Shown one piece after another: positions 7,654 to 16,461 of a stretch of DNA of 64,000 nucleotides (position 1 is its first letter; every line of letters starts with the position of its first letter). The notes beneath the pieces are model-generated. The model was given only the letters and a program-made list of their open reading frames with translations, ran no database searches and was not told the origin of the DNA. The position numbers and the translations under genes are program-made. The stretch is from Arthrobacter sp. CAN_C5 (GTDB taxonomy: Bacteria; Actinomycetota; Actinomycetes; Actinomycetales; Micrococcaceae): positions 3,348,001 to 3,412,000 of the forward strand of contig NZ_JAGGMZ010000001.1 in the NCBI RefSeq assembly GCF_017875735.1, written 5' to 3'.

Positions 7654-8202
7654 ATGAATCCCGTGAATCTACACATTGATCGGCCGACCGCCGAGGACGC
7701 CGATCGGCTCGCCGACCTCGCCGCCATCACCTTTCCCCTGGCCTGCCCCGCCTCGTCCCAGCCCGACGACATCGCCCACCACATCGCCACTGAGCTCTCC
7801 GCCGGGAAGTTCCGCGAACACCTCGCCGATCCAACCAAGACCCTGCTGTGCCTGCGCGACGGTGACCGCCTCGACGGCTTCAGCATGCTTATCCACGGTG
7901 ACCCGACGGACGCCGGGGTGCGCTCCGCCCTGTCGACGTTCCCCACCATCGAGGTGAGCAAGTTCTACGTCCACCCGGACCATCACGGTCAAGGACAGGC
8001 ATCTACCCTGATGCAGGCAACCCTGAAGGCCGCCGCGGAGACCGGCGTGCAGGCGGCATGGCTGGGAACGAACAACGAAAACCTTCGTGCGATCCGCTTC
8101 TACGAGAAGCACGGCTTCACCAAGGTGGGAGTCAAGACGTTCCGACTGGGCGCCTGCGTCGAGCACGACTTCATCCTCGAACTGACGCTGCCGGAGTGCT
8201 AA
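7654..8202 (+). CDS. GNAT family N-acetyltransferase
   Basis: The 182-residue protein has the GNAT fold: FYVHPDHHGQGQASTLM (about residues 108-124) is motif A with the acetyl-CoA pyrophosphate loop, and NNENLRAIRFYEKHGFTKVG (about 142-161) is motif B. Substrate is not predictable. Start is uncertain: ATG 7654 and GTG 7663 are possible, and GTG 7633 would follow an AGG with no spacing. It stands alone after a terminator and runs towards the CDGSH gene, with 18 bp between the two stops. Confidence 0.82.
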   Translation: MNPVNLHIDRPTAEDADRLADLAAITFPLACPASSQPDDIAHHIATELSAGKFREHLADPTKTLLCLRDGDRLDGFSMLIHGDPTDAGVRSALSTFPTIEVSKFYVHPDHHGQGQASTLMQATLKAAAETGVQAAWLGTNNENLRAIRFYEKHGFTKVGVKTFRLGACVEHDFILELTLPEC

Positions 8203-8220
8203 GCCGCCGAAAGGACGAAC

Positions 8221-8490
8221 CTAACTTTCGGGCTCGGTCTTGAAGTTGATCATCTTGTGGCTGCCGTCGCAGTAGGGCTTCAGCATGGACGCCCCGCACC
8301 GGCAGAGCGCGACGGTCTTGCGGCTACGGCGCAGCTGGTTGCCGTCAGGGTCGACAATGTCGAAGTCCCCCCGCACCAACAGCGGACCGTTGGGGAACGC
8401 CACGATGGTCTGCCGGGAGTTGGCGGGCGTCGGACCGTCGTCCGGGGAGGCGCCGTCGTCGTCGCGCGCGTCCCGCTCACATCCGCTCAC
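8221..8490 (-). CDS. CDGSH iron-sulfur domain protein
   Basis: The 89-residue protein has one C-terminal CDGSH motif, CRCGASMLKPYCDGSH (about residues 63-78), whose three Cys and one His bind a redox-active 2Fe-2S cluster as in mitoNEET. The N-terminal 30 residues are acidic and probably disordered. It starts at GTG 8490 and overlaps the stop of the upstream haem-oxygenase-like gene (GTGA), so translation is coupled. The pairing suggests it passes electrons to that protein (inference). Confidence 0.88.
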   Translation of the reverse strand: MSGCERDARDDDGASPDDGPTPANSRQTIVAFPNGPLLVRGDFDIVDPDGNQLRRSRKTVALCRCGASMLKPYCDGSHKMINFKTEPES

Positions 8491-9530
8491 GCGTCTACCG
8501 TGGCGGGCGAATAGAGAGAAGATGCACCGGCGTTCCAGGCGTCAAGGATGTGGCCGGTCATCCAGGTGTCGACGACGGCGGCCGCCGCAGCGCCGAAGAA
8601 CACGTCCTCGAGGAGATCCGGATCGGATTCGACCAGCCCGCCGGCCATGTCCCGGCCGGCGATCTGCTCGTGCACGGCGTCGGCTTCCACATGCTCATCG
8701 AAGTAGGCAGACACGACGTCGTCGTACCCGAGCCGCCGGAACCCCCGCGCATACATGCGGTTCGCGAGCGATGAAGTCATCTCGTAGGCGGCAAGGTGAC
8801 CCACAATCGCACCACGGAGGCGTCGGTTGAGCCCAAACAGCGACATCATGTTCGACGACGCAAGGGTGATGGCGGGGACGGCGTCGAGGTAGTGACCGTA
8901 GCTGTCGTCCAGCCCGGCGCCGCGCATTGACTGGGCGAACAGGGCGGAGTGCATCCGGTCGGGCGCTCCTCCCCCGTACTCGTCCGCCTGGATTTCCACC
9001 ATCGCCGCCTTGGCCCGGCCGGTGAGTCGGGGAATGGACCAGGTGTGCGGGTCGGCTTCCTTGAGCGTGTAGATGGACTTCTGGATCAGAAACTCACCGA
9101 TCTGTTCCTCGGTGGCCCGCTTGGCGACGTAGCGGGACATGCTCGGACCCCCGTCGGCGCCCGTCAGTTCGAACAGGCTGGCTGCGACGGCTGCGCTGGT
9201 GGGCGCGGGCAGTTCGGGCAAGGTCGTGGCCGATCGAAGCTGCGCCTCGTACGCCTGCTCCAGCAGACCCCGGGCAGCAATCAGGTCCGGATTCCATTCC
9301 CAGTCGGAGCCGGTGCCATCGATGCCGCTGTAGTGCAGTTCGAACAGGCAGAACAGGGTCAGCTGGAGATCGTCGTCGAACGCGAAATCATCCGTCGCCG
9401 TGATGGCGTCGAGCACGGCGGGAACAAGGTCGCTGGCCGGGATTGGCGCATCGGCGCTGCGGTGCGCCGATCCGTTCAAAATGTTCAGGAGCAGTGAGCT
9501 CACCGGACCGCGAGGCTGAGGTTGCTTCAT
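8487..9530 (-). CDS. Iron-containing redox enzyme, haem-oxygenase-like fold
   Basis: The 347-residue protein is all-helical. Candidate metal ligands are the Glu and Asp/Glu of MVEIQADEYGGG (about residues 184-195) and the FDEHVEADAVHEQ segment (about 276-288), which carries the E-H-x3-D-x2-H arrangement of haem-oxygenase-like di-iron proteins (HDO/TenA-like). These enzymes perform O2-dependent oxidations such as N-oxygenation or C-C cleavage on small substrates, which I cannot name here. It is coupled to a CDGSH protein, which could be its reductant. It is co-directional with the acetamidase gene 91 bp upstream but probably has its own promoter. Confidence 0.75.
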   Translation of the reverse strand: MKQPQPRGPVSSLLLNILNGSAHRSADAPIPASDLVPAVLDAITATDDFAFDDDLQLTLFCLFELHYSGIDGTGSDWEWNPDLIAARGLLEQAYEAQLRSATTLPELPAPTSAAVAASLFELTGADGGPSMSRYVAKRATEEQIGEFLIQKSIYTLKEADPHTWSIPRLTGRAKAAMVEIQADEYGGGAPDRMHSALFAQSMRGAGLDDSYGHYLDAVPAITLASSNMMSLFGLNRRLRGAIVGHLAAYEMTSSLANRMYARGFRRLGYDDVVSAYFDEHVEADAVHEQIAGRDMAGGLVESDPDLLEDVFFGAAAAAVVDTWMTGHILDAWNAGASSLYSPATVDA

Positions 9531-9621
9531 GACGGACCCCTATCGTAGGCAGTCAAACAGTTGGTATCGCAGGTGATCAGCATACTTGCTATTCGTTGGA
9601 CTGCGCTCCTGGAGGGAGGGT

Positions 9622-10560
9622 TCAGCCGAGGGCGGATGCCTGCACGGCATCGTGGCGCAGCACCGCATGAACGCCCCACGTTTCGTTGGCGATCTGCGTG
9701 ATGCGCAGGTCGACGACGGTGCTGGCGAGGGCGAGCGCCTGGGTGCGCTCCATGCCGTACAGCTGCTGCATCCAGGTCAGCATCGCGGCGAGCGCCCCGG
9801 CCGTCGCGAGGTTAAGGTCCGCGTTGAAGCCGAAGGTGATCTTCGCCGTCGGGGTGAGCGCATGCACGGATTGCAGCGGCGCGTCTCGGACGACGTCGAG
9901 CACCAGGTCGGTGGTCATCCCGCACTCGATTGCGGTGCCGCCGACCTCACCGTCGCCCTGTACCGCGTGGCCGTCGCCGATGCTCAGCAGTGCGTCCGGG
10001 ACGGTCACGGGCAGGAACAAGGTGGACCCGGCAGTGAGCTCCTTGCAATCGATGTTGCCGCCGCCGTCGGCGCGCGGTGGGGTGGTCGCGAAGTTGCCGG
10101 GGCGGTTCGGCGGGACGCCGACGACGCCGAGGAACGGGTTGAGCTTGACGCTCTGGCCCAGCTGGTTAGTGGCGGTGCCCTGAGGCACGTCGATATCCCA
10201 GAGCAGCCACTGCGGGGTGCCGCCCTCGACGTCGAGGAGCCGGGTGAAGGCGTCATCCTTCCGTCCGGCATTGGTGAAGCCCCACGTATCCGGGGTCAGG
10301 GACACGAAGGTGACCGCCAGCATGTCCCCCGGCTTCGCGCCCGCCACCGCGATGGGGCCGGTCAGGCAGTGTCCCTTCCGCTCGGGGAAGAGCTGTGGTT
10401 TATCCTCCCCGGGAACGGTCTGGTGCTCCAGATGCCCCCAGGCGTCAAGGGACCTGACCCGCACCGAGTCGCCCGGGTTGACGGTCAGCACCGGTGGCGC
10501 GTCGCGCGAGAACACCTGTGTGGTGGTGTCCGGGGTCGGCTTAAGGAAGGGAATGGTCAT
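9622..10560 (-). CDS. Acetamidase/formamidase family hydrolase
   Basis: The 312-residue protein fits the FmdA/AmdA family, about 300-400 residues. Recognisable parts are NPGDSVRVRSLDAWGH near the N-terminus, GPIAVAGAKPGDML in the middle, and VPDALLSIGDGHAVQGDGEVGGTAIEC (two segments, about residues 200-225), where metal-binding His and acidic residues lie. The family hydrolyses short amides (formamide, acetamide and others) to acid plus ammonia in the cytosol. It follows the PucR regulator by 31 bp on the same strand and so is probably in the same transcript. Together with the neighbouring lactam/imide genes it suggests amide nitrogen use. Confidence 0.85.
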   Translation of the reverse strand: MTIPFLKPTPDTTTQVFSRDAPPVLTVNPGDSVRVRSLDAWGHLEHQTVPGEDKPQLFPERKGHCLTGPIAVAGAKPGDMLAVTFVSLTPDTWGFTNAGRKDDAFTRLLDVEGGTPQWLLWDIDVPQGTATNQLGQSVKLNPFLGVVGVPPNRPGNFATTPPRADGGGNIDCKELTAGSTLFLPVTVPDALLSIGDGHAVQGDGEVGGTAIECGMTTDLVLDVVRDAPLQSVHALTPTAKITFGFNADLNLATAGALAAMLTWMQQLYGMERTQALALASTVVDLRITQIANETWGVHAVLRHDAVQASALG

Positions 10561-10591
10561 GGGGTCAGCCTACGACGCTCTGATGGGAGGG

Positions 10592-12082
10592 TCAGTTCTT
10601 GAGGATCCGCAAGGCCATCAGGCAGGTCGCTTGCCCCTCCAAGGTGGAGAGGGACAACTTCAACAACCCTTCGAGTTTGCCGATCCGCTGGCTCAGAGTG
10701 TTCCGGTGAATGTACAGGCTCGCGGCGGCGCGGGACGGTTGCGCATCGTGGGCGAGGAAGCATTCGAGGGTGTCTAGCAGTGCCAGCGAATGCGTCGAAT
10801 CGTAGGCGACCACGGGGGCCAGGAGCTTCTGCGCGCCGGCCCTCGCTCCGTGGGTGGCGGTCGAAGCGATTAGAGCGCTGATCCCCAGCTCCGGGGCGAT
10901 GGTTGGCCCCCTCACAGCCGCCAGCAATTCCTGAGCCTGGTAGACGCCGAGTCGCAATTCATCGCTGCTCGCACACGGACCCTTGAGCACCACTGCCTGG
11001 CCCGGCATCTCCTTCATGAACCAGGACAGCAGCGGCTCAAGGTCTTCGGTTTGCGCACCGGTCGCCTGTGGCCGCTGGGCGAACGCGAACAGGGTCCCGC
11101 CACGCACCTGCACCCTGACGACGTCGAACGCTGACTGCAGCATAAGCCGGGTCTTCCACGCGTCAGACAGGGTGCCGTGGCCGGTGCGGACCGCGATGAC
11201 GACCGTCGCCTCGTCGTTGAGGAGCCCGGTGGACCGCACGGTCTCGGCGAACTGCTCCAACGCAACCCCATTCCAGTCGGCCACCTGGTCCAGCAGCGTC
11301 ATCAGCTCGGATTGCTTGGACGTGGTGGTGAGCAGCGCGGTCTGCAACTGCACGGCAATGATCGATGCAACGGGCGCCAGCAGGGTGGATACGGGATGCT
11401 CCACCTCTGCGCCTCGGACCACTAACTGGAAAGAATCCCCGGTTCCCATCGGCAGCGGAACCGTGGCGTCCACTCCAGCCGATGCTGCCAGCTCCAAGTC
11501 CTCCTGGCTCCAGGTTGATCGCTCCGGCGACCTGGCGATCACGGCACCGACGGCGTCGACAATTGCCACTTCACCCCTCACAGTCGCTGTGACCGCATCG
11601 AGGATGACAGCGAGCCTGGCGCCCGATGATGCGAGACCAGCGCACATCTGGGCGAGGTCCCATGATCGGGTGACCGCCGTGAAACGTTCGGCCTGCAACA
11701 CATTGGTGACGTGGCGATGCACCTGCAGGAACGGGACAGACCGAGGAATTTCCAGCAGTGGCAGATCATGGTTTGCTGCCGCCCGCACCAGCCCCGGCGG
11801 GATCAGGCGGTGGGCGAATCCGGTACCAAACGCCACCGCGGCTACCTGCACCGAAACCAGCCGTTCCACGTATGCCGACCAGGTGCGGTCATCTTCGATA
11901 TTCAGGCCGATACCGTTGGTCAGGAGGAGGACGTTCCGGCTCAGGAACGGCGTGGGGTCGATCGTTTCCGCGGGGGCGCACCAACTGATCTCCCGGGCCA
12001 ACCGGTCGCTCGATGTGGGCGTGTGCAACCGGAGTTGCAGGGTGTCTTCGGACAGCAGGTCAGCAATAATCATTAGGTCCAC
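10592..12082 (-). CDS. PucR-family transcriptional regulator
   Basis: The 496-residue protein has the PucR layout. An N-terminal sensory PucR domain spans about residues 5-125, a middle CdaR GGDEF-like domain about 290-400, and a C-terminal helix-turn-helix (HTH_30) about 430-490, with AAASLYIHRNTLSQRIGKLE as its core. Such proteins usually activate purine, amide or amino-acid catabolic genes in response to a pathway metabolite. ATG 12082 and ATG 12073 are both possible starts. It is divergent from pxpA with an 84-bp spacer and precedes the acetamidase gene, so both sides are likely targets. Confidence 0.85.
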   Translation of the reverse strand: MDLMIIADLLSEDTLQLRLHTPTSSDRLAREISWCAPAETIDPTPFLSRNVLLLTNGIGLNIEDDRTWSAYVERLVSVQVAAVAFGTGFAHRLIPPGLVRAAANHDLPLLEIPRSVPFLQVHRHVTNVLQAERFTAVTRSWDLAQMCAGLASSGARLAVILDAVTATVRGEVAIVDAVGAVIARSPERSTWSQEDLELAASAGVDATVPLPMGTGDSFQLVVRGAEVEHPVSTLLAPVASIIAVQLQTALLTTTSKQSELMTLLDQVADWNGVALEQFAETVRSTGLLNDEATVVIAVRTGHGTLSDAWKTRLMLQSAFDVVRVQVRGGTLFAFAQRPQATGAQTEDLEPLLSWFMKEMPGQAVVLKGPCASSDELRLGVYQAQELLAAVRGPTIAPELGISALIASTATHGARAGAQKLLAPVVAYDSTHSLALLDTLECFLAHDAQPSRAAASLYIHRNTLSQRIGKLEGLLKLSLSTLEGQATCLMALRILKN

Positions 12083-12166
12083 CTGTGCAAATGCCCATCA
12101 AGCCGGTTTATCCGAGGGCGGAAGTCCACTATATCGGCTAGGTCCGCGCCCACTAGTGTGAAGCGC

Positions 12167-12919
12167 ATGACTTCGCCAGCTGTGACCCGCACCACCAGCA
12201 CGCCTATCCCCAGCCTGAATTCGGATATGGGGGAGTCTTTGGGCCTCCATTCCTTCGGCAATGACCTCGCCCTGATGGAAACCGTCGACGTGATCAATGT
12301 GGCGTGCGGATTCCACGCCGGGGATCCCGACACCATGGCCGCAACAGTGTCCGCTGCCGCCGAACGGGGGCTCGGCATCGGTGCCCATCCAGGACTGCCG
12401 GACCTTGTCGGCTTTGGCCGCCGCGAAATGAAGCTGACGCCCGAAGAGGTGGAGAACATCCTGCTGTATCAGGTGGGGGCACTGCAGTCGTTCCTCACCG
12501 CTGCCGGCGCCACAATGCATCACATCAAACCGCACGGGTCGCTGTACGGGATGTTAGCCAGGGACCGCTCACTGATGACCGCAGCAGCCAAGGTTGCAGC
12601 ACTCTATGACGTGCCGTTCTATGGTCTGGCCGCCACCGAACACCAGACGGTCTGCGACGAGTTGGGTGTGCAGTTCGTCAGCGAGCTCTATGTGGACCTC
12701 AACTACGGACCAGGTGGCCAACTGCTGATTCAGCGTCGACCCGAACCCACCGACCCCGCCATGGCCGCAGCGCGGGTGCGCCGCGCATTGGCGGACGGCG
12801 TGGTCGAGGCGTCGGACGGCACCGAACTTCACATCGACTTCCAGAGCATCTGTGTGCACTCGGACGCGCCCAACTCCCCCGACGTCGCCGCCGCCGTGCG
12901 CGCCGTTCTCTCTGGCTAG
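12167..12919 (+). CDS. pxpA: 5-oxoprolinase subunit A (LamB/YcsF family)
   Basis: The 250-residue protein matches LamB/YcsF closely: LNSDMGESLG at the N-terminus, NVACGFHAGDP (about residues 45-55), GIGAHPGLPDLVGFGRR (about 71-87) and IKPHGSLYG (about 121-129). In characterised bacteria PxpA works with PxpB and PxpC to hydrolyse 5-oxoproline to glutamate using ATP. ATG 12167 is used; GTG 12158 would add three residues. It heads a run in which BCCP and biotin carboxylase genes are inserted between pxpA and pxpBC, so the true reaction may be a biotin-dependent carboxylation step on this or a related lactam. Confidence 0.9.
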   Translation: MTSPAVTRTTSTPIPSLNSDMGESLGLHSFGNDLALMETVDVINVACGFHAGDPDTMAATVSAAAERGLGIGAHPGLPDLVGFGRREMKLTPEEVENILLYQVGALQSFLTAAGATMHHIKPHGSLYGMLARDRSLMTAAAKVAALYDVPFYGLAATEHQTVCDELGVQFVSELYVDLNYGPGGQLLIQRRPEPTDPAMAAARVRRALADGVVEASDGTELHIDFQSICVHSDAPNSPDVAAAVRAVLSG

Positions 12920-12994
12920 TGTCTTATCGTTCCCCAGACCCACCAGTCCACCAATTAATGAAGCAATCCCGACCAAAGCCCTGAAAGGCCACCC

Positions 12995-13234
12995 ATGACC
13001 GACATCATCTCCCCGCTGCCCGGCATCTTCTACCGCAAGCCTGGCCCCGACAAGGAGCCCTACGCTGAGGTTGGAGACCGGATCGAGGCGGGCCAGACGG
13101 TCGGCGTCGTCGAAATCATGAAGCAGTTCTCCGAGGTGCGCAGTGATGTCTCGGGGACTCTCGAAAGTTTCGCCATCGAGGATTCGGGCACTGTCAACCC
13201 GGGCGACGTCATTGCGACGGTGACCGAGGGATGA
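12995..13234 (+). CDS. Biotin carboxyl carrier protein (biotinyl/lipoyl domain)
   Basis: The 79-residue protein is a single biotinyl domain without the N-terminal extension of housekeeping AccB. The expected attachment site reads VEIMKQF with the acceptor Lys43, instead of the usual EAMKM; the flanking GDRIEAGQTVG and GTVNPGDVIA hairpins are intact. GAAAGG lies ahead of ATG 12995. A 75-bp spacer separates it from pxpA, and it overlaps the biotin carboxylase start by ATGA. It should shuttle carboxybiotin between the biotin carboxylase and a carboxyltransferase, here presumably PxpB/PxpC. Confidence 0.85.
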   Translation: MTDIISPLPGIFYRKPGPDKEPYAEVGDRIEAGQTVGVVEIMKQFSEVRSDVSGTLESFAIEDSGTVNPGDVIATVTEG

Positions 13235-14592
13235 CCGTGGAGAAGCTGCTGGTCGCGAACCGGGGCGAGATTGCCGTCCGGATCATCCGTGCGGCCCGCG
13301 AGCTGGGTATCCGGACGGTGCTGGCGGCCAGTGAGCCCGATGAAGGCTCCTACGCGGCGCAACTGGCTGACGAGGTCCACATCATCGGCCCTGCCCCGGC
13401 CGGAAAGAGTTACCTCAACGCTGAAGCGGTCCTTGCGGCGGCATCGGCCACCGGGTGTGATTCCCTGCATCCTGGCTACGGCTTCCTCTCCGAGAACGCC
13501 GGTTTCGCCCGGGCCGTCACTGATCGGGGACTGACCTGGATTGGGCCGTCCGCTGATGCGATTGAGCTCATGGGCAACAAGTCCCGCGCCCGGCAGGCGG
13601 CCAGGGCCGCGGGCGTTCCCACCCTGCGCGGCAGCGACGGCGCTCTCACAACCGACAGCGACATTCTGGGGATCGCCGAGAAAGTGGGCTTTCCCCTCGT
13701 GGTCAAAGCCTCCGCTGGTGGTGGCGGCAGGGGCATCCGCCTCGTCACCGCAGCACCAGACCTCCTGTCGACGGTGGAGATCGCACAGGCCGAAGCCCAG
13801 GCGGCCTTCGGGGACTCCACCGTGTACCTTGAACAATTTGTCCACCGCGCCCGGCACGTCGAAGTCCAGATCATCGGCGACGGAGTCCAGGTCATCCACC
13901 TGGGTGACCGGGACTGCTCCCTGCAGCGCCGACAGCAGAAAATCGTAGAGGAAGCCCCAGCCCCCGGGCTGCCCGACAATGTCAGGTCAACCATCCTGGC
14001 ATCCTCCATCGAGCTGGGCCGCCAATGTCACTACAGCGGGCTTGGCACTGTCGAATTCCTCTACAACCCTGACACCCAGGAGGCAGCGTTCATCGAGATG
14101 AACACCCGTCTGCAGGTCGAGCATCCCGTCACGGAAATGATCACCGGCCTGGACCTGATCCGTGAGCAGATTCTGGTGGCGCGTGACGGCGCGCTCCGCC
14201 TCACACAGGAGGACGTCAGGTTCAGCGGCCACGCCTTCGAGTTCCGGATCAATGCCGAAGACCCCGAAAACGGGTTCATGCCGAGCCCGGGCACCCTGGA
14301 GCGGCTGCAATGGCCGGGAGGGCCGGGCGTCCGCATCGACTCGGGGGTGGTGGCGGGGTCAGCTGTGGCGCCGTTCTACGACTCCTTGCTGGCCAAGCTC
14401 ATCGTCTGGGATTCCAGCCGGGACCAGGCGATGGCCCGGTCTGCCGGGGCGCTCGGCGAGGTCCTCATCTCCGGGGTGAAGACCACTCTCCCCTTGCTTA
14501 AGGCTGTCCTCGCGCGGAGCGAAGTGGCCGCCGTCGAGCACCATTCCAAATTCATCGAAACCACCCCTGACCTGTTAGGAGCTAGTGCATGA
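13231..14592 (+). CDS. Biotin carboxylase subunit (AccC-like)
   Basis: The 453-residue length is typical for a stand-alone biotin carboxylase. Domains run as N-terminal Rossmann-like (LVANRGEIAVRIIRAARELG, residues 5-24), ATP-grasp with the flexible loop SAGGGGRGIRLV (about 161-172), catalytic EMNTRLQVEHPVTE (about 289-302), and a C-terminal biotin carboxylase domain (about 325-440). It carboxylates the BCCP biotin using ATP and bicarbonate. It overlaps its neighbours on both sides by ATGA, indicating tight stoichiometric coupling with the carrier protein and PxpB. No acyl-CoA carboxyltransferase (AccD/PccB type) is nearby, so acetyl-CoA carboxylation is unlikely. Confidence 0.92.
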   Translation: MTVEKLLVANRGEIAVRIIRAARELGIRTVLAASEPDEGSYAAQLADEVHIIGPAPAGKSYLNAEAVLAAASATGCDSLHPGYGFLSENAGFARAVTDRGLTWIGPSADAIELMGNKSRARQAARAAGVPTLRGSDGALTTDSDILGIAEKVGFPLVVKASAGGGGRGIRLVTAAPDLLSTVEIAQAEAQAAFGDSTVYLEQFVHRARHVEVQIIGDGVQVIHLGDRDCSLQRRQQKIVEEAPAPGLPDNVRSTILASSIELGRQCHYSGLGTVEFLYNPDTQEAAFIEMNTRLQVEHPVTEMITGLDLIREQILVARDGALRLTQEDVRFSGHAFEFRINAEDPENGFMPSPGTLERLQWPGGPGVRIDSGVVAGSAVAPFYDSLLAKLIVWDSSRDQAMARSAGALGEVLISGVKTTLPLLKAVLARSEVAAVEHHSKFIETTPDLLGASA

Positions 14593-15491
14593 GCGACACA
14601 GCCCTGCACCTCAATGCGGCCCGTTACACCTGGGGTGGAGACGAATTTCTCTTCGTCGAAATTGCCGAGGGAATGAGCCTCGCCGCCAACTTCAAGGCCA
14701 ACGCGATGGCTGCCGCCCTCGGGTCCCGCAAGCTGCCGGGGATCACCGATATCTGCCCGGCCAACGCGTCACTGTTGATCCGCTTCAACCCGGACGACCT
14801 CCCGCCCAACGCTCTTGAGGAAGCTGTCAGGGGTGTCGAGGCCGAGGTGGCGCAGATGTCGCAGCACACCCTTCAAACCCGCATCATTGAGGTACCGGTG
14901 TGGTACGACGATCCTTACACTAGGGAAACCGGCGCTCGTTTCCGCTCGGGACACCAGCGTCCGGAAGGCAACGACCTCGATTTCGCGGCCCAAGAGAATA
15001 ATCTGGCGTCGCCGGCCGAGTTCATCAGCCGTCATCACGAGTCTCCATGGCTGGTGTCGATGGTCGGTTTCGTGGCAGGCCTGCCCTTCATGTTCCAGAT
15101 CGTGCCGCAGGACCAGCAACTCGAGGTACCCAAGTATCTGAGCCCCCGCACCGACACTCCCGCCCTGACCGTGGGCCACGGCGGCTGTTTTGCCTGCATC
15201 TACTCGGTCCGGGGCGCCGGCGGGTACCAGATGTTCGGGATCGCCGCAGCGCCGATCTTTGATCCTGCCCAGCGTCTGTCGAATTTTGACGACTTCATGA
15301 TCTTCTTCAAACCCGGAGACATTGTGAAGTTCAAACCGGTGGACGAAACCGAATACCGGCATATCCAGGAGTTGGTGGCCGACGGGTCATTTACCTACCG
15401 GCAGGCGCCCGTGGTGTTCGACCTTGAGCAGGCGCTCGCCCACCCCACCGAATACAACCAGGAGATCATGGAGCACCTCAATGGCCATTAA
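14589..15491 (+). CDS. pxpB: 5-oxoprolinase subunit B / KipI-AHS1 carboxyltransferase half
   Basis: The 300-residue protein belongs to the KipI/AHS1 (allophanate hydrolase subunit 1) family. It has the family features FNPDDLPPNALEEAV, EVPVWYD (about residues 100-106), VGFVAGLPFM (about 159-168), VPKYLSPRTDTPALTVGHGG and IFDPAQRL. AHS1 and AHS2 domains together form the carboxyltransferase of urea carboxylase. At about 300 residues it is longer than the roughly 220-residue Bacillus-type PxpB, with extra sequence at both ends. It overlaps accC-like upstream by 4 bp and pxpC downstream by 11 bp. Confidence 0.88.
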   Translation: MSDTALHLNAARYTWGGDEFLFVEIAEGMSLAANFKANAMAAALGSRKLPGITDICPANASLLIRFNPDDLPPNALEEAVRGVEAEVAQMSQHTLQTRIIEVPVWYDDPYTRETGARFRSGHQRPEGNDLDFAAQENNLASPAEFISRHHESPWLVSMVGFVAGLPFMFQIVPQDQQLEVPKYLSPRTDTPALTVGHGGCFACIYSVRGAGGYQMFGIAAAPIFDPAQRLSNFDDFMIFFKPGDIVKFKPVDETEYRHIQELVADGSFTYRQAPVVFDLEQALAHPTEYNQEIMEHLNGH

Positions 15492-16461
15492 GATCACCGA
15501 GCCCGGGCTTGCAACGACGGTCCAGGACACAGGTCGGCCCGGCTACTACCATGTCGGCATCCCCCAGGGCGGGTCAATGGACCAGCTGTCGGCCGAAATG
15601 GCCAACGCGCTCGTCGGTAACACGCCGGCGGAGGCTGTCCTGGAGTGCACCTACATCGGACCTAGGTTCACCACCGATGCCGACGCCGTCATCGCCGTCG
15701 CCGGCGCCCCCGTGGACGTGCTGGTCAACGGAACGCCCCGGGAGCAGTGGACCCGGCTTGAGCTGGTCGCAGGCGACGAAGTGTCCTTCGGGATGATCCA
15801 CGCCGGAACCCGCTACTACATCGCCGTCCAGGGCGGAATCGACGTCCCGGTGGTGCTGGGCAGCCGTTCCACCTACGCGTTGGGTGCCATGGGCGGATTC
15901 GAGGGGCGCACCCTCAAAGCGGGCGACACCCTGGACATCGGGGCGGCTGGATCGGAACGCCACGCCTCGGCTGCGGACTTCATCGACGAGTCCCTCCGGC
16001 CAACCTTCGCCAAGGAGATCACGGTGCGAGTCATGCCCGGCCTGTATGACCATCGGTTGACCGAGGAAGGCCTTGACACGCTGTTTAGCGCCACGTGGAA
16101 GCTAACGCCCGTCGCTGACCGGACGGGCCTGCGATACTCCGGCCCGTCAGTCTCGTGGAAGCCGCGGGTCCAGCCGTTCGGTGCCGGTTCCGACCCGTCG
16201 AACATCGTCGACGCCGGCTACGCGATCGGCTCCATCCAGATTCCCGGCGGCAAGGAACCCATTGTGCTCCACCGCGACGCAGTCTCCGGCGGCGGCTACG
16301 CCATGGTGGCCACCGTCATCAGCTCCGATATGGATCTGCTGGCGCGGAGTGCTCCGGGAACGCGGACAACCTTCACGCCGGTCACCATGGAAGAAGCCCT
16401 TGCCGCCCGCGCGGAAGGGAAGGAGATCAGGTCCAGAATCTGGGGGTCAGCTGGCCAGTGA
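15481..16461 (+). CDS. pxpC: 5-oxoprolinase subunit C / KipA-AHS2 carboxyltransferase half
   Basis: The 326-residue protein is a KipA/AHS2 family member: GLATTVQDTGRPGYYHVGIPQGGSMD in two segments near the N-terminus (QDTGRPG and PQGGSMD are the diagnostic parts), VQGGIDVPVVLGSRSTYALG (about residues 117-136), and GSIQIPGGKEPIVLHRDA near 245-262. It pairs with PxpB. ATG 15481 follows GGAG at 15470-15473 and starts 11 bp before the pxpB stop. Its 3' end overlaps the convergent LacI gene by 15 bp, so the two transcripts are antisense at their ends. Confidence 0.9.
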   Translation: MAIKITEPGLATTVQDTGRPGYYHVGIPQGGSMDQLSAEMANALVGNTPAEAVLECTYIGPRFTTDADAVIAVAGAPVDVLVNGTPREQWTRLELVAGDEVSFGMIHAGTRYYIAVQGGIDVPVVLGSRSTYALGAMGGFEGRTLKAGDTLDIGAAGSERHASAADFIDESLRPTFAKEITVRVMPGLYDHRLTEEGLDTLFSATWKLTPVADRTGLRYSGPSVSWKPRVQPFGAGSDPSNIVDAGYAIGSIQIPGGKEPIVLHRDAVSGGGYAMVATVISSDMDLLARSAPGTRTTFTPVTMEEALAARAEGKEIRSRIWGSAGQ

